From positions 1 to 64,000 of the forward strand of contig JAFAWY010000040.1 in assembly GCA_019241525.1 (NCBI GenBank): DNA of 64,000 nt, in the 5' to 3' direction. This DNA is from Pseudonocardiales bacterium. GTDB lineage: Bacteria > Actinomycetota > Actinomycetes > Mycobacteriales > Pseudonocardiaceae. The translations under genes were made by a program, and so were the position numbers. A model generated the notes under the pieces. That model saw only the letters and a list, made by a program, of their open reading frames with translations, did no database searches and was not told where the DNA came from. Numbering within the stretch: the first letter of the stretch is position 1; each line of letters opens with the position of its first letter. Shown piece after piece: positions 52,938 through 63,664 of this stretch.

Positions 52938-54587
52938 TTGAGTTCGACGCCCGAGGCTGGACCGCTCATCGTCCAGTCCGACAAGACCCTGCTGCTGGAG
53001 ATCGACCACCCCGCCGCCAGCGCAGCCCGCGCCGCGATCGCCCCCTTCGCCGAGCTCGAGCGCGCGCCGGAACACGTGCACACCTACCGGGTCACACCGC
53101 TGGCATTGTGGAACGCGCGGGCCGCAGGACATGACGCCGAGCAGGTCGTCGACGCGCTGGTGCGCTATTCCCGGTATGCGGTCCCGCAGCCGCTCCTGGT
53201 CGACGTGGTAGACACCATGAGCCGCTACGGCCGGCTCCAGCTGGTCCACCATCCCACACACGGGCTGGCACTGGTGTCGCTGGATCGAGCGGTGCTGGAA
53301 GAGATCCTCCGCAACCGCAAGATCGTCCCGATGCTGGGCGCTCGGGTCGACGACGACACCGTTCTGGTGCATCCCTCGGAGCGCGGCCGTCTCAAGCAGG
53401 CCCTGCTGAAGGTCGGCTGGCCGGCCGAGGACCTGGCAGGCTACGTCGACGGCGAAGCGCACCCTATCAAGCTGGTCGAAGATGGCTGGTCGCTTCGCGA
53501 TTACCAGCGCGATGCCGTGACCGGCTTCTGGGCTGGTGGCTCCGGAGTGGTGGTGCTGCCCTGCGGAGCGGGCAAGACGCTGGTCGGGATCGCCGCGATG
53601 GCCGAGGCACAGGCGACCACCCTGATTCTGGTCACCAACACTGTCGCTGGCCGGCAGTGGAAGCGGGAGCTGATCGAGCGCACGTCGCTGTCGGACGAGG
53701 AGGTCGGCGAGTATTCCGGGGAGCGCAAGGAGATCCGCCCGGTGACGATCGCCACCTACCAGGTCATGACCCGCAAGTCCAAGGGAGAGTACCGGCACCT
53801 TGATCTGTTCGACACCCGGGACTGGGGATTGATCATTTACGACGAGGTACACCTGCTGCCCGCGCCAGTGTTCCGGATGACCGCGGACCTACAATCCCGC
53901 CGCCGGCTCGGGTTGACTGCGACGCTGGTGCGTGAGGACGGCCGGGAAGGTGACGTGTTCTCCCTGATCGGGCCCAAGCGTTACGACGCCCCGTGGCGGG
54001 ATATCGAGGCGCAGGGCTGGATTGCGCCCGCGGATTGCGTGGAGGTCCGCGTCACCCTCACCGAGTCGGAGCGGCTTCGCTACGCCACCGCAGAGGCCGA
54101 GGAACGCTACCGGGTGTGTTCCACCGCCCGTAGCAAGCTATCGGTGGTGTCCGCCATCCTGGATCGGCATCCCGACGAACCGACCTTGGTGATCGGCGCC
54201 TACCTGGACCAGCTGGAAGAACTCAGCGAGGCCCTGGACGCGCCGGTGGTGCAAGGCTCCACGAGCAACAAGCAGCGCGAGGAGCTTTACGATGCGTTCC
54301 GCCGCGGCGAGGTGCGCAGGCTGGTGGTGTCCAAGGTGGCCAACTTCTCCATCGACCTTCCCGAGGCCTCACTGGCCGTGCAGGTGTCCGGCACGTTCGG
54401 TTCCCGGCAGGAGGAAGCCCAACGCCTGGGGCGGTTGCTGCGACCCAAGGGCAACGGGCGCCAGGCGCACTTCTACTCGGTGGTCTCCCGGGACACCCTC
54501 GATACCGACTACGCGGCTCACCGCCAGCGCTTCCTCGCCGAGCAGGGCTACGCCTATCACATCATCGACGCCGAAGACCTGCGCTGA
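52938..54587 (+). CDS. DNA repair helicase XPB
   Basis: TTG start with GGAGGA upstream; SLRDYQRDAVTGFWAGGSGVVVLPCGAGKTLVGIAAMAE, IIYDEVHLLPA, LGLTATLVREDGREGDVFSLIGPKR. Confidence 0.94.
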   Translation: MSSTPEAGPLIVQSDKTLLLEIDHPAASAARAAIAPFAELERAPEHVHTYRVTPLALWNARAAGHDAEQVVDALVRYSRYAVPQPLLVDVVDTMSRYGRLQLVHHPTHGLALVSLDRAVLEEILRNRKIVPMLGARVDDDTVLVHPSERGRLKQALLKVGWPAEDLAGYVDGEAHPIKLVEDGWSLRDYQRDAVTGFWAGGSGVVVLPCGAGKTLVGIAAMAEAQATTLILVTNTVAGRQWKRELIERTSLSDEEVGEYSGERKEIRPVTIATYQVMTRKSKGEYRHLDLFDTRDWGLIIYDEVHLLPAPVFRMTADLQSRRRLGLTATLVREDGREGDVFSLIGPKRYDAPWRDIEAQGWIAPADCVEVRVTLTESERLRYATAEAEERYRVCSTARSKLSVVSAILDRHPDEPTLVIGAYLDQLEELSEALDAPVVQGSTSNKQREELYDAFRRGEVRRLVVSKVANFSIDLPEASLAVQVSGTFGSRQEEAQRLGRLLRPKGNGRQAHFYSVVSRDTLDTDYAAHRQRFLAEQGYAYHIIDAEDLR

Positions 54588-54617
54588 ACTGCAATAACAC
54601 TTGGGTGAAGCAACTTC

Positions 54618-55400
54618 TCAGGGTTGTCCAGTCAGTTCGTGGGTCACGGCGCGCAGTGCTTGCGTCACATTCGACGCACTGACCGCGGTGGGCGCCGGGA
54701 CGGCGTTCGCGCTTTTGCGGCGACGACGTAACCAGCGGAAGACCAGTGCGAGCACGATCAGCCCGGCGGCTGCGGGTATGGCTCGCTTGGCAACCGCTCC
54801 CCCGGCTGCGTCAAGCAAGTCGATCTCGTCGGTTACGGGTGGTGGCACCAGTCGCGGTGGGGTTGGCTGCGCCGCAGCAGGCCGTGCCGCCGGTGGAGCG
54901 GCCGCCGGCTGTGCCGGCGTGGCTGGCGGCGGTGACGCGGCAGGCTCGGGCTCCACCGCCGACCCCAGGGTCGTGCTCAGGCAGTCCGCGAACTGACCAA
55001 TGATCTTCTTACCGACATCTTCGATCAGGCCGCGGCCGAACTGTGCCGGCTTGCCCGTGATGGTCAAGTCGGTGATGACGCTGACCGTCGTGCCTTGCCC
55101 GTTCTCAGCGAGACTGGCGTGCACCTTGGCCGCTGCGGTGCCCTGACCGCCGGCTGCCGTGCCCGACGCCTCGATGGTGGTCCGGTGCGCAGCCTCGTCG
55201 GTCCCGGTGAAACGACCCGATCCGCGGTACTGCAAGGAGATCGGACCCAGCCGGACCTTCACGATTCCAGCGAACTCGTCACCGCCGGCGGAGGTGATCG
55301 CTGCCTCCGGGAAGCACGGGGCGACGCGTTCCGGATCCAGCAGGGCGTGCCAGACGGTGTCGATGGGTGCCGCGACGGTGAACTCGTGCTCCAACTTCAT
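54618..55400 (-). CDS. coxG: CoxG / SRPBCC-family CO dehydrogenase accessory protein
   Basis: MKLEHEFTVAAPIDTVWHALLDPERVAPCFPEAAITSAGGDEFAGIVKVRLGPISLQYRGSGRF; C-terminal TM anchor; downstream of coxSLM. Confidence 0.9.
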   Translation of the reverse strand: MKLEHEFTVAAPIDTVWHALLDPERVAPCFPEAAITSAGGDEFAGIVKVRLGPISLQYRGSGRFTGTDEAAHRTTIEASGTAAGGQGTAAAKVHASLAENGQGTTVSVITDLTITGKPAQFGRGLIEDVGKKIIGQFADCLSTTLGSAVEPEPAASPPPATPAQPAAAPPAARPAAAQPTPPRLVPPPVTDEIDLLDAAGGAVAKRAIPAAAGLIVLALVFRWLRRRRKSANAVPAPTAVSASNVTQALRAVTHELTGQP

Positions 55401-55436
55401 GCGGATCAGCCTTCCATCCAGACCCCAGCATTTAAG

Positions 55437-55499
55437 CCTTCTGGATGCAGACTGCGGTAAAAACGGGCCACAATACCGCAGTCTGCATCCAGACTGCGG
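55437..55499. repeat. Palindromic interspersed element, copy B
   Basis: CCTTCTGGATGCAGACTGCGGTA ... TACCGCAGTCTGCATCCAGACTG (21/23); right unit is itself a hairpin CCGCAGTCTG-CATC-CAGACTGCGG. Confidence 0.82.
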
Positions 55500-56360
55500 T
55501 CAAGCGGCGAGTCCGGCGGCGGACGCGACGGCCCGTTGCGTGAGCACGCGGGCCAGGTGCTCGCGGTAGTCGGGGTCGGCATTGCCGTCCGACATCGGGC
55601 TGGTGCCCTCTGCGGCATGTTCAGCGGCCGCACGGATCGTCTCCGCGGTGGCCGGCTGGCCCACCAGCGCTTGCTCGACGCCGGTCGCGTGGACCGGGGT
55701 GGCCGCCATGTTGGTCAGCGCCACCCGCGCTTCGGCAATCGACCCGCCTTCGGTCCGTACCGCCGCGGCGACCGCGACGATCGACCAGGCCTGCGCGACC
55801 CGCTGGAACTTCTCGTAGTGTGCGCCCCAGCCGGTCTTCTTCGGGATCCGTATCTCGATGAGCACCTCGTCGGGCTGTACCGCAGTGGTGAACAGATCGA
55901 CGAAGAACTCCGAGGCCGGCACGGTACGCCGCCCACCCGGCCCCACGATGACCATCTCGGCGTCCAGTGCCACCGCTGGCGCCAGCAGGTCACCGGCTGG
56001 ATCAGCGTGCACCAATGCACCACCGAGCGTGCCCCGATGCCGGATCTGCGGATCGCCGATCGTCTGCGTGGCCAGCGCCAGCAACGCGGCATGCTCGCGA
56101 ATCAGCGGATCGTTGATCACATCGTGATGGGTGGTCATGGCCCCGACGACGATGACGTTGCCATCGTCGCGGACCCCCCGCAATTCGCTGATCTTGTTCA
56201 AGTCCACCAGCATCGTCGGCGCAGCCAGGCGTAGCCGGAGTACCGGCACCAGGCTCTGCCCGCCGGCCAGGATTTTGGCGTCATCTCCGGCTTGTGACAA
56301 CGCCTGGATCGCTTCGTCCACCGTGGTGGGGGCGACATAGTCGAACGCGGACGGAATCAC
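55500..56360 (-). CDS. coxM: CO dehydrogenase medium (FAD) subunit, form II operon
   Basis: VIPSAFDYVAPTTVDEAIQALSQAGDDAKILAGGQSLVPVLRLR...RHRGTLGGALVHADPAGDL; start overlaps the coxL stop. Confidence 0.92.
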   Translation of the reverse strand: MIPSAFDYVAPTTVDEAIQALSQAGDDAKILAGGQSLVPVLRLRLAAPTMLVDLNKISELRGVRDDGNVIVVGAMTTHHDVINDPLIREHAALLALATQTIGDPQIRHRGTLGGALVHADPAGDLLAPAVALDAEMVIVGPGGRRTVPASEFFVDLFTTAVQPDEVLIEIRIPKKTGWGAHYEKFQRVAQAWSIVAVAAAVRTEGGSIAEARVALTNMAATPVHATGVEQALVGQPATAETIRAAAEHAAEGTSPMSDGNADPDYREHLARVLTQRAVASAAGLAA

Positions 56361-58816
56361 TGCGTGCCTCCCTGCGCATCGATCGAGCCCAGACCGCCAC
56401 CGGCCGCGGTCTCGGTGGTGTGCTCTGAGGTGGACTTGGCGGCTCCGCGAGCCGCCTGCACCGCTCGCCACACCCGCTGCGGCGCACAAGGCATGTCGAT
56501 GTTGGTGACTCCCAGGTGGCGCACCGCATCCAGCACAGCGTTGACCACTGCCGGTGTGGAGGCGATGGTGCCAGCCTCCCCGACACCCTTGACACCCAGC
56601 GGGTTGGTGGTGGCCGGCGTCTCTGTGCGGTCGGTGGTGAAATGCGGTAGGTCCGCCGCGCTCGGCACGAGATAGTCGGCCAGAGTGCCGGTGACCAGGT
56701 TGCCACCTTCGTCGTAAATGGCCTCTTCGAACAGCGCCTGCGCGATGCCCTGCGCCAGGCCCCCTTGCACCTGCCCCTCGACGATCAGCGGATTGACCAC
56801 GGTCCCGACATCGTCGACGCAAACGTATTGCTGGATGGTCACCCAGCCGGTCTCGGTATCCACCTCGGCTGCGCACAAATGCGTGCCGTGGGGGAAGGAG
56901 AAGTTTTCCGGATCGAAGGTGTAGTCGGAGTCCAGTGACGGCTCCATGCCTTCAGGAAAGTTGTGTGACGTAAATGCCGCGAGGGTTACCTCCTGGATTG
57001 TGACACCCCGGTTGGTTCCCTTGATGGTGAACTTTCCCTGGATGAAGTCGAGATCGGCCTCGGAACATTCAAGCATGTGCGCGGCGACCTTGCGGGCCTT
57101 CTCGATGACCTTGTCCGCAGCCTTGACTGCCGCGACGCCACCGACTGCCAAGGAGCGGGAGCCGTAAGTATCCAGACCCTTGGACGAGATTTGAGTGTCG
57201 CCGTGCAGCACTTCGACGTCCTCAAAAGGCACGCCAAGCCTGTCGGCAATGATCTGGCTCCACGCCGTCTCATGCCCCTGGCCATGCGGGGAGACACCCG
57301 TGACCACCTCGACCTTGCCGCTCGCCAGCATCCGGATGCTGGCGTGTTCCCAACCACCCGCGCCGTAGGACAGTGCCCCCAGCACCCGGGATGGCGCCAG
57401 GCCACACATCTCGGTGTAGGTCGAGATGCCGATGCCCAGCTGTACCGGGTCGTCCGCCTCCCGGCGGCGCCGCTGCTCGGCACGCAGGCCGTCATAGTCG
57501 AACAGCTCCCTAGCCTTGGCAGTGGCTGCCTCGTAGTTGCCAGAGTCATACGTCAGCCCGGCGACCGTGGTAAACGGGAACTCTTCGTGCTTGATCCAAT
57601 TTTGCTCGCGCAGCTCCATCGGATCCCTGCCTAGCTCGGCAGCTAGCTCATCCATGATCCGCTCGATGGCGAACGTGGCCTCCGGCCGTCCGGCGCCGCG
57701 ATAGGCATCCGTTGGCGTCTTGGTGGTGAAGACGTTGGTGGAGGCAAATCGATAGGCCGGGAACTTGTAGATGGAGTTGAACATAAAAGCTCCGAGAATG
57801 GGAATTCCCGGGGTCACCAGCCGCAGGTAAGCACCCATATCGGCGATTAATTCAACCTTCAAGCCGGTCACTGTGCCATCGCGGCGGGCGGCGATCGTAA
57901 TGTCCTGAATCTGATCACGGCCGTGGTGTGCCGCCAGCAATGACTCAGATCGGGTCTCGGTCCACTTGACCGGCTTGCCCATCCGGCGGGCCACTAACAA
58001 GGCGAGGGCTTCTTCCGGTGTCACCTGAAGCTTGCCACCGAATCCGCCACCGACATCCGGTGCAATAACCCGCACTTTGTGCTCAGGCATTCCAAGAGTC
58101 AGGGACGCCATCGTTTTGAGAATATGCGGCACCTGGGTTGCTGACCACATCGTGAGCTGCTCACCAGTCGGGTCAACGACAACCGAACGCGGTTCCATGA
58201 ATGCGGGGATCAGCCGCTGCTGGCGGAACCGCCGCTTGACCACGATCTCCGCATCACGGATCGCCTGCTCGACGTCGCCTCCACTGCCGGCCTCGGCTGA
58301 GTCGAAGACCCACAACGCATTGCGGTTGGTGCCAAGGTCCGGGTGCACCAGCGTGGCCCCGTCGGCCAGCGCGGCCTCCATGTCAAGCACCGGCTCCAGT
58401 GGGTCGTACTCAACCTGGACAGCCTCGACGGCGTCTTCGGCCGACGCCGCATCGCGGGTCACCACGACGGCGACACCCTCACCAGCGAAGTGCACCGTGT
58501 CCACGGCCAGTGGCGGAGCCTTCGGGGACTTCATGTCGGGGGTGATCTGCCAGGCACACGGCAGGCTGATGCCCTCGGCGCCGAGGTCGGCAGCGGTGAA
58601 CACGCCCAGTACGCCTGGTAGGGCCTTCGCCGCGTCGGTGTTGATCCCGGTGATCTTGGCGTGAGCCAGCGGGCTGCGCACGACTGCCATGTACAGCATG
58701 CCGGGCAGCGAGATGTTGTCCGTCCAGCGGGTTCGGCCGGTGATCAGCCGGGCATCCTCCTTACGCCGGCGGGCCCGACCCAGCTCTCTCTCGGTGGGCT
58801 GCGTGGTGGCGGTCAT
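56357..58816 (-). CDS. coxL: Form II aerobic CO dehydrogenase-type large subunit
   Basis: [55 protein letters not shown]; form II motif AYRGAGR at 57706-57686. Confidence 0.94.
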   Translation of the reverse strand: MTATTQPTERELGRARRRKEDARLITGRTRWTDNISLPGMLYMAVVRSPLAHAKITGINTDAAKALPGVLGVFTAADLGAEGISLPCAWQITPDMKSPKAPPLAVDTVHFAGEGVAVVVTRDAASAEDAVEAVQVEYDPLEPVLDMEAALADGATLVHPDLGTNRNALWVFDSAEAGSGGDVEQAIRDAEIVVKRRFRQQRLIPAFMEPRSVVVDPTGEQLTMWSATQVPHILKTMASLTLGMPEHKVRVIAPDVGGGFGGKLQVTPEEALALLVARRMGKPVKWTETRSESLLAAHHGRDQIQDITIAARRDGTVTGLKVELIADMGAYLRLVTPGIPILGAFMFNSIYKFPAYRFASTNVFTTKTPTDAYRGAGRPEATFAIERIMDELAAELGRDPMELREQNWIKHEEFPFTTVAGLTYDSGNYEAATAKARELFDYDGLRAEQRRRREADDPVQLGIGISTYTEMCGLAPSRVLGALSYGAGGWEHASIRMLASGKVEVVTGVSPHGQGHETAWSQIIADRLGVPFEDVEVLHGDTQISSKGLDTYGSRSLAVGGVAAVKAADKVIEKARKVAAHMLECSEADLDFIQGKFTIKGTNRGVTIQEVTLAAFTSHNFPEGMEPSLDSDYTFDPENFSFPHGTHLCAAEVDTETGWVTIQQYVCVDDVGTVVNPLIVEGQVQGGLAQGIAQALFEEAIYDEGGNLVTGTLADYLVPSAADLPHFTTDRTETPATTNPLGVKGVGEAGTIASTPAVVNAVLDAVRHLGVTNIDMPCAPQRVWRAVQAARGAAKSTSEHTTETAAGGGLGSIDAQGGTQ

Positions 58817-59331
58817 CAGATACCCCCTCCAACGACGGTGCTGGGCTGCTGCTGGGCACGTACCGCAGGCTTCATCTTCTCCGCGGCGTCCAGCACGGCA
58901 CGAACGATGTTCTGGTAGCCGGTGCAGCGGCACAGGTTGCCCTCAAGCCCTTCGCGGACGGTCTGCTCATCCGGGTCTGGGTTGTCACCTAGCAGGTCGA
59001 TCGCCTGCATGATCATGCCGGGGGTGCAGTACCCGCACTGCAAGGCGTGGTTGTCGTGAAAAGCCTGCTGCATCGGGTGCAGCTGGCCGTCACGGGCCAA
59101 ACCTTCGATGGTGGTGATCTCGCTTCCATCGACCTGAACGGCAAAAACCGAGCAGGACTTCACGCTCCGGCCATCCAGATGCACCGTGCAGGCGCCGCAG
59201 TTGCTGGTGTCGCAGCCGACAACGGTTCCGGTCTTTCCCAGCTTGTCCCGCAGGTAGTGCACCAGCAGTGTTCGTGGTTCGACATCGTCGACGTAGGAGA
59301 CTCCGTCGACCATGACGGTAATGCGCGTCAC
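58816..59331 (-). CDS. coxS: CO dehydrogenase small (2Fe-2S) subunit, form II operon
   Basis: [24 protein letters not shown]...[13 protein letters not shown]. Confidence 0.94.
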   Translation of the reverse strand: MTRITVMVDGVSYVDDVEPRTLLVHYLRDKLGKTGTVVGCDTSNCGACTVHLDGRSVKSCSVFAVQVDGSEITTIEGLARDGQLHPMQQAFHDNHALQCGYCTPGMIMQAIDLLGDNPDPDEQTVREGLEGNLCRCTGYQNIVRAVLDAAEKMKPAVRAQQQPSTVVGGGI

Positions 59332-59833
59332 GGGCTCTACTCCTCGTCCCGGCCGGCTGGTGTAGCCGCTGCCGGCCGCATGTGGTTAGGGACTCTCGAC
59401 GACCAGGGATCACCGAGGGCCGTCACACCGGTGTGGCGGTCATCACCTATCCCACCGCTCATCCGATCTAGCCGCAACGCGAGTCTCACATTGAAACCGC
59501 TGGTCAGAACACCAGAAGGACGATCACACTTTAAACCCTCATCTGCGATTCGACAGTCGGGAAACTCCTGCGCATGCGTGCAATTGACCGTGATATCGAT
59601 GAGAATGCCAACCTGCATCTGCCCGGCAATTCTCCTTAATCGGACCCGTCTGTCCTGCGGGTGGCCGTCATGCCCCGAACGGGTGAAACATCCGATCCGC
59701 GGGCTCTGCCCACCCGGCCGGCGCAACAGCGATCACGAGCTCTCCGGTGACCAGCGCCAGGCACATCCCTGTCATCCATGAGAATGCAGCTTGCCGGCGA
59801 TCAGCCACGCAACCGCCGTACTCGGCCGCTGGT

Positions 59834-60730
59834 TCACACGGTGGGGTAGGGAGATCGCGTCTGGCTCAGCCGAGGGGGTGGCTGCTTGTCCAAGCCGAAC
59901 GGCTCCAGGTGGCCGCCGAGGACGTCATCAAAGGCCGCGGCAATGTCGTCAACCGTCCAGTGCGCCCGGTGCAACACCGGGTCCTTGATGCCAGGCTGGC
60001 GCACGATATGAAGCTGATCGCCGGTGAAGCGGATGAGCTGCCCGGTGATTCCCTCGGCACGATCGGAGAGCAGGTAGGTGATCAGCGGCGCCACCCGGTC
60101 CGGGGTGCGCTGCCGGGTGACCCGCGCTTGCGCCGCTGGGTGGCGCTCCACCATTTGAGTCCAGGCCAGCGGGCATACTGCGTTCACCCGGACGCCCAGC
60201 TCGGCCAGGTCCAACGCCCACGAGTAGGTCAGCGACGCGACGGCCCCTTTGGACGCCGCATAAGTACCCAGAGCCCGCTGCCCGAACGACGAGCCCGACG
60301 AGATGTTGACGATCGATCCGGCGCGCTGCGTCCTCATCGCCCGCGCGGCCGCGACCCCGCAGTAGAGCACACCGAGCACGTTGACTTCGATCAGCTCCCT
60401 AACCGCGTCAGGGTCTTCTTCCCAGGGCCGCGCCAGGTGCTGGATGGCGGCGTTGTTCACCAGACCGTCGATCCGACCGAAGTCGGTCAGGCATTGCTGC
60501 ACGATCCGGCCGGCCTGGCCAGGATCAGCAACCGATGCCACGCTGACGACCGCGCGGCCGCCCTGCTCGATGATCCGCGCGGCGACCGCCTCAGCATGAT
60601 CACCATCGATGTCATTGACCACGACGCCGGCGCCTGCTCCGGCGGCGTGGATGGCATATTCCGCCCCCAGACCGCGACCAGCACCGGTGATCACCACCGC
60701 TTTGCCGTGGAGGATCCCGCGGACCCTCAC
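59834..60730 (-). CDS. SDR-family oxidoreductase
   Basis: [70 protein letters not shown]. Confidence 0.92.
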   Translation of the reverse strand: MRVRGILHGKAVVITGAGRGLGAEYAIHAAGAGAGVVVNDIDGDHAEAVAARIIEQGGRAVVSVASVADPGQAGRIVQQCLTDFGRIDGLVNNAAIQHLARPWEEDPDAVRELIEVNVLGVLYCGVAAARAMRTQRAGSIVNISSGSSFGQRALGTYAASKGAVASLTYSWALDLAELGVRVNAVCPLAWTQMVERHPAAQARVTRQRTPDRVAPLITYLLSDRAEGITGQLIRFTGDQLHIVRQPGIKDPVLHRAHWTVDDIAAAFDDVLGGHLEPFGLDKQPPPRLSQTRSPYPTV

Positions 60731-61548
60731 TCGAGGGTGAGCACCAGCGGACCGTCCTCGGTGACGGCAACGGAGTGCTCCCAGTGCGCAGCGCGGGACC
60801 GGTCTACGGTCACCACGGTCCAGCCGTCGTCAAGTTCCTCTGTCTTCTCACTTCCCGCGGTCAGCATCGGCTCGACCGCCAACGCCATCCCGGGCACCAA
60901 GCGGGGACCACGGCCAGGACGACCCACGTTCGGCAGGAATGGATCCATGTGCATCGCAGTCCCGATGCCGTGACCACCGTAGTCCGCCACGATCCCGTAT
61001 GAGGTGCCGTGCTCGGCAGCGGCAGCAAGCGCCGCCGACTCCACCGCGTGGGAAATGTCGGTCAGCCTGCCACCGGGGCGCACGGCGTCGATCCCTGCCT
61101 CCAGCGCGGCACGGCAGGCCGCCGACAACCGGTTGTCGGCCTCGGCGACCGCTCCGATGGGCACCGTCACGGCGGCATCACCGTGCCAGCCCTCGAGGAT
61201 CGCTCCGCAGTCCAGCGAGAGCAGATCGCCCTCGGCGAGCACCTGCTCACGGCTGGGGATGCCGTGGACCACCTGCTCGTTTACCGAGCTGCAGATCGAC
61301 GCCGGGAATCCGTGGTAGCCCTTGAAGGACGGCACCGCCCCGGCGTCACGGATCGACTGCTCAGCGAGCTCGTCGAGCTCCCCGGTACTCACCCCCACCC
61401 TGGCATGCTCCTTGAGCAACCGCAGGGTCCGGGCCACCACCGCGCCGGCAGCGCGCATCGCCTCAATCTCGCCGGGAGACTTGAGCTCGATGCCGCCACG
61501 CCCCCGCAACCGTCGCACCACGGCTCGCACCCCGCCCCTGGTCATCAC
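60727..61548 (-). CDS. map: Type I methionine aminopeptidase
   Basis: [88 protein letters not shown]. Confidence 0.95.
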   Translation of the reverse strand: MMTRGGVRAVVRRLRGRGGIELKSPGEIEAMRAAGAVVARTLRLLKEHARVGVSTGELDELAEQSIRDAGAVPSFKGYHGFPASICSSVNEQVVHGIPSREQVLAEGDLLSLDCGAILEGWHGDAAVTVPIGAVAEADNRLSAACRAALEAGIDAVRPGGRLTDISHAVESAALAAAAEHGTSYGIVADYGGHGIGTAMHMDPFLPNVGRPGRGPRLVPGMALAVEPMLTAGSEKTEELDDGWTVVTVDRSRAAHWEHSVAVTEDGPLVLTLE

Positions 61549-61555
61549 GCGCTCG

Positions 61556-62107
61556 TCAGGCCCGGGTCCGCAAGGCGTCCAACGCTCGCGCCGTCACATC
61601 CGGTACCGAGCCAACTGCTGGCACGGTGACCAGCCGATCGGCATAGAACTGCAACAGTGGTGCGGTCTCCTCGCGGTAAAGCTGCTGGCGGTGCCGGATG
61701 ACATCTTCGGTGTCGTCGCCGCGGCCCCGGGCCAGCAGGCGTGCGACGACCTCGTCCTCGGGAGCATCGAGCTCCAGCACTGTGTCGATACCGCAGTCGC
61801 GGTCTCGCAGCAGCTCCTCCAACGCCTGCGCCTGCGCGACGGTGCGAGGAAACCCGTCGAGGATAAATCCGTTCCGGCACACGTCATCGGTAAGCCGTTG
61901 TGCCACCATCGCGTTGGTCACTTCATCAGGAACCAATGCACCGGAATTCAGGTAGTTCTTGACCTCGCGGCCGAGTTCGGTATCCCCGTCGACATGAGCC
62001 CGGAACAGATCGCCGGTGGAAATGTGCACCACACCAAGCTGGTCGCTGAGCACTGCGGCCTGGGTACCCTTACCCGCTCCTGGCGGACCGACGATAACAA
62101 TTCGCAC
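61556..62107 (-). CDS. adk: Adenylate kinase
   Basis: [36 protein letters not shown]...[20 protein letters not shown]. Confidence 0.96.
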   Translation of the reverse strand: MRIVIVGPPGAGKGTQAAVLSDQLGVVHISTGDLFRAHVDGDTELGREVKNYLNSGALVPDEVTNAMVAQRLTDDVCRNGFILDGFPRTVAQAQALEELLRDRDCGIDTVLELDAPEDEVVARLLARGRGDDTEDVIRHRQQLYREETAPLLQFYADRLVTVPAVGSVPDVTARALDALRTRA

Positions 62108-63426
62108 TAGCGCAGGAACCCTTCGTAGTTGCGCTGCATCAGCTGGCTTTCAATCTGCTTCACGGTATCCAGCCCCACGCCCACCATGATCAGCACCGCA
62201 GTGCCACCGAAGGGGAAGTTCTGATTCTGACCGTTACCAGTCAGGTCTAGGAACAAATTGGGCAATACGGCAACAATGCCGAGATACAGCGACCCGGGCA
62301 AGGTGATACGGCTCAGAACAAAGTTCAGGTACTCTGCGGTCGGGCGACCGGGCCGGATGCCCGGGATAAATCCGCCGAACTTCTTCATCTCCTCAGCGCG
62401 CTCTTCAGGATTGAACGTGATCGCGACATAGAAGTAGGTGAAGAAAATAATCATCAAGAAGTACAGCGAGATGTGCACCCAGCTGGCCTGGTCCACCAGG
62501 TAGCGAGTGATGAAGTTTTGCCACCAGCTCGGTTGACCGGTGGACGAGCTGGTCAGCCGAGCGATGAGGTCGGGTAGGTACAGCAACGACGAAGCGAAGA
62601 TGACCGGGATAACACCGGCCTGGTTGACCTTTAGCGGCAGGTAGGTGGAGGTCCCGCCATACATCCGGCGGCCGATCATGCGTTTGGCGTACTGGACCGG
62701 GATCCGTCGCTGACCCTGCTCGACGAAAACCACGCTGGCGATGATGGCCAGACCGAACAGGCAGACCAGGAAGAAGACCAGCGGGCCCTGGGAGTCGAGA
62801 ATATTCTTGCCCTCAGCGGGAATGCGTGCGGCGATCGACGTGAAAATCAGCAGGGACATCCCGTTGCCGATACCGCGTTCAGTGATCAACTCTCCTAGCC
62901 ACATGATGACCCCGGTGCCCGCGGTCATCACCACCACGATGACGATCAGGTTGAACACCGACTGGTCAGGAATAGGCGGCAACGAACAGCCGGAGAACAG
63001 TTGACCTCGCACCGCCAAAGCGATGATGCCGGTGGACTGCAAGATGGCCAGGGCGACGGTCAGGTACCGGGTGTACTGGGTCAACTTGTTCTGACCGGAT
63101 TGGCCTTCCTTCTTCAGCACTTCGAAGCGGGGGATGACCACCGTCAGCAGCTGAATGATGATGCTCGCCGTAATGTAAGGCATAATGCCCAGCGCGAACA
63201 CCGACAATTTCAGCAATGCCCCACCGCTGAAAAGGTTGATCAGCGAGTAGACATTCTGATTGTCGCCCTTAGAGACCTGATCCAGGCATTGGTTGATATT
63301 GACGTACGAGACGCCGGGCGAAGGCAACGCGGCGCCGAACCGGTAGATCACCACCATACCGAGCGTGAATAAGATCTTGCGGCGCAGATCCGGCGTCGCA
63401 AGAGCCGAGCGGAAAGCGCCGAGCAA
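62107..63426 (-). CDS. secY: Preprotein translocase subunit SecY
   Basis: MLGAFRSALATPDLRRKILFTLGMVVIYRFGAALPSPGV...LFSGGALLKLSVFALGIMPYITASIIIQLLTVV. Confidence 0.96.
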   Translation of the reverse strand: MLGAFRSALATPDLRRKILFTLGMVVIYRFGAALPSPGVSYVNINQCLDQVSKGDNQNVYSLINLFSGGALLKLSVFALGIMPYITASIIIQLLTVVIPRFEVLKKEGQSGQNKLTQYTRYLTVALAILQSTGIIALAVRGQLFSGCSLPPIPDQSVFNLIVIVVVMTAGTGVIMWLGELITERGIGNGMSLLIFTSIAARIPAEGKNILDSQGPLVFFLVCLFGLAIIASVVFVEQGQRRIPVQYAKRMIGRRMYGGTSTYLPLKVNQAGVIPVIFASSLLYLPDLIARLTSSSTGQPSWWQNFITRYLVDQASWVHISLYFLMIIFFTYFYVAITFNPEERAEEMKKFGGFIPGIRPGRPTAEYLNFVLSRITLPGSLYLGIVAVLPNLFLDLTGNGQNQNFPFGGTAVLIMVGVGLDTVKQIESQLMQRNYEGFLR

Positions 63427-63664
63427 CTCTTACCTCCTGGGCGCGGCCGTGATAAGGCCGTCGATCGTAGACCGGCGGTCGCACGGCTGAAGACGGCGAC
63501 CAGGCGGCGCAGGAGAACCACACGGCGGGCGCCAGCTGGCTCGCCTACGCACTCTCACCCGACTGTAACAGCGACCCGCCAACTGCATTCAACGGGCTCA
63601 GCGGGGTTACCGCGGCCCAACGGCCCCGGTTCCGCCGATTGGACAACAATCCGGACAACATGAC

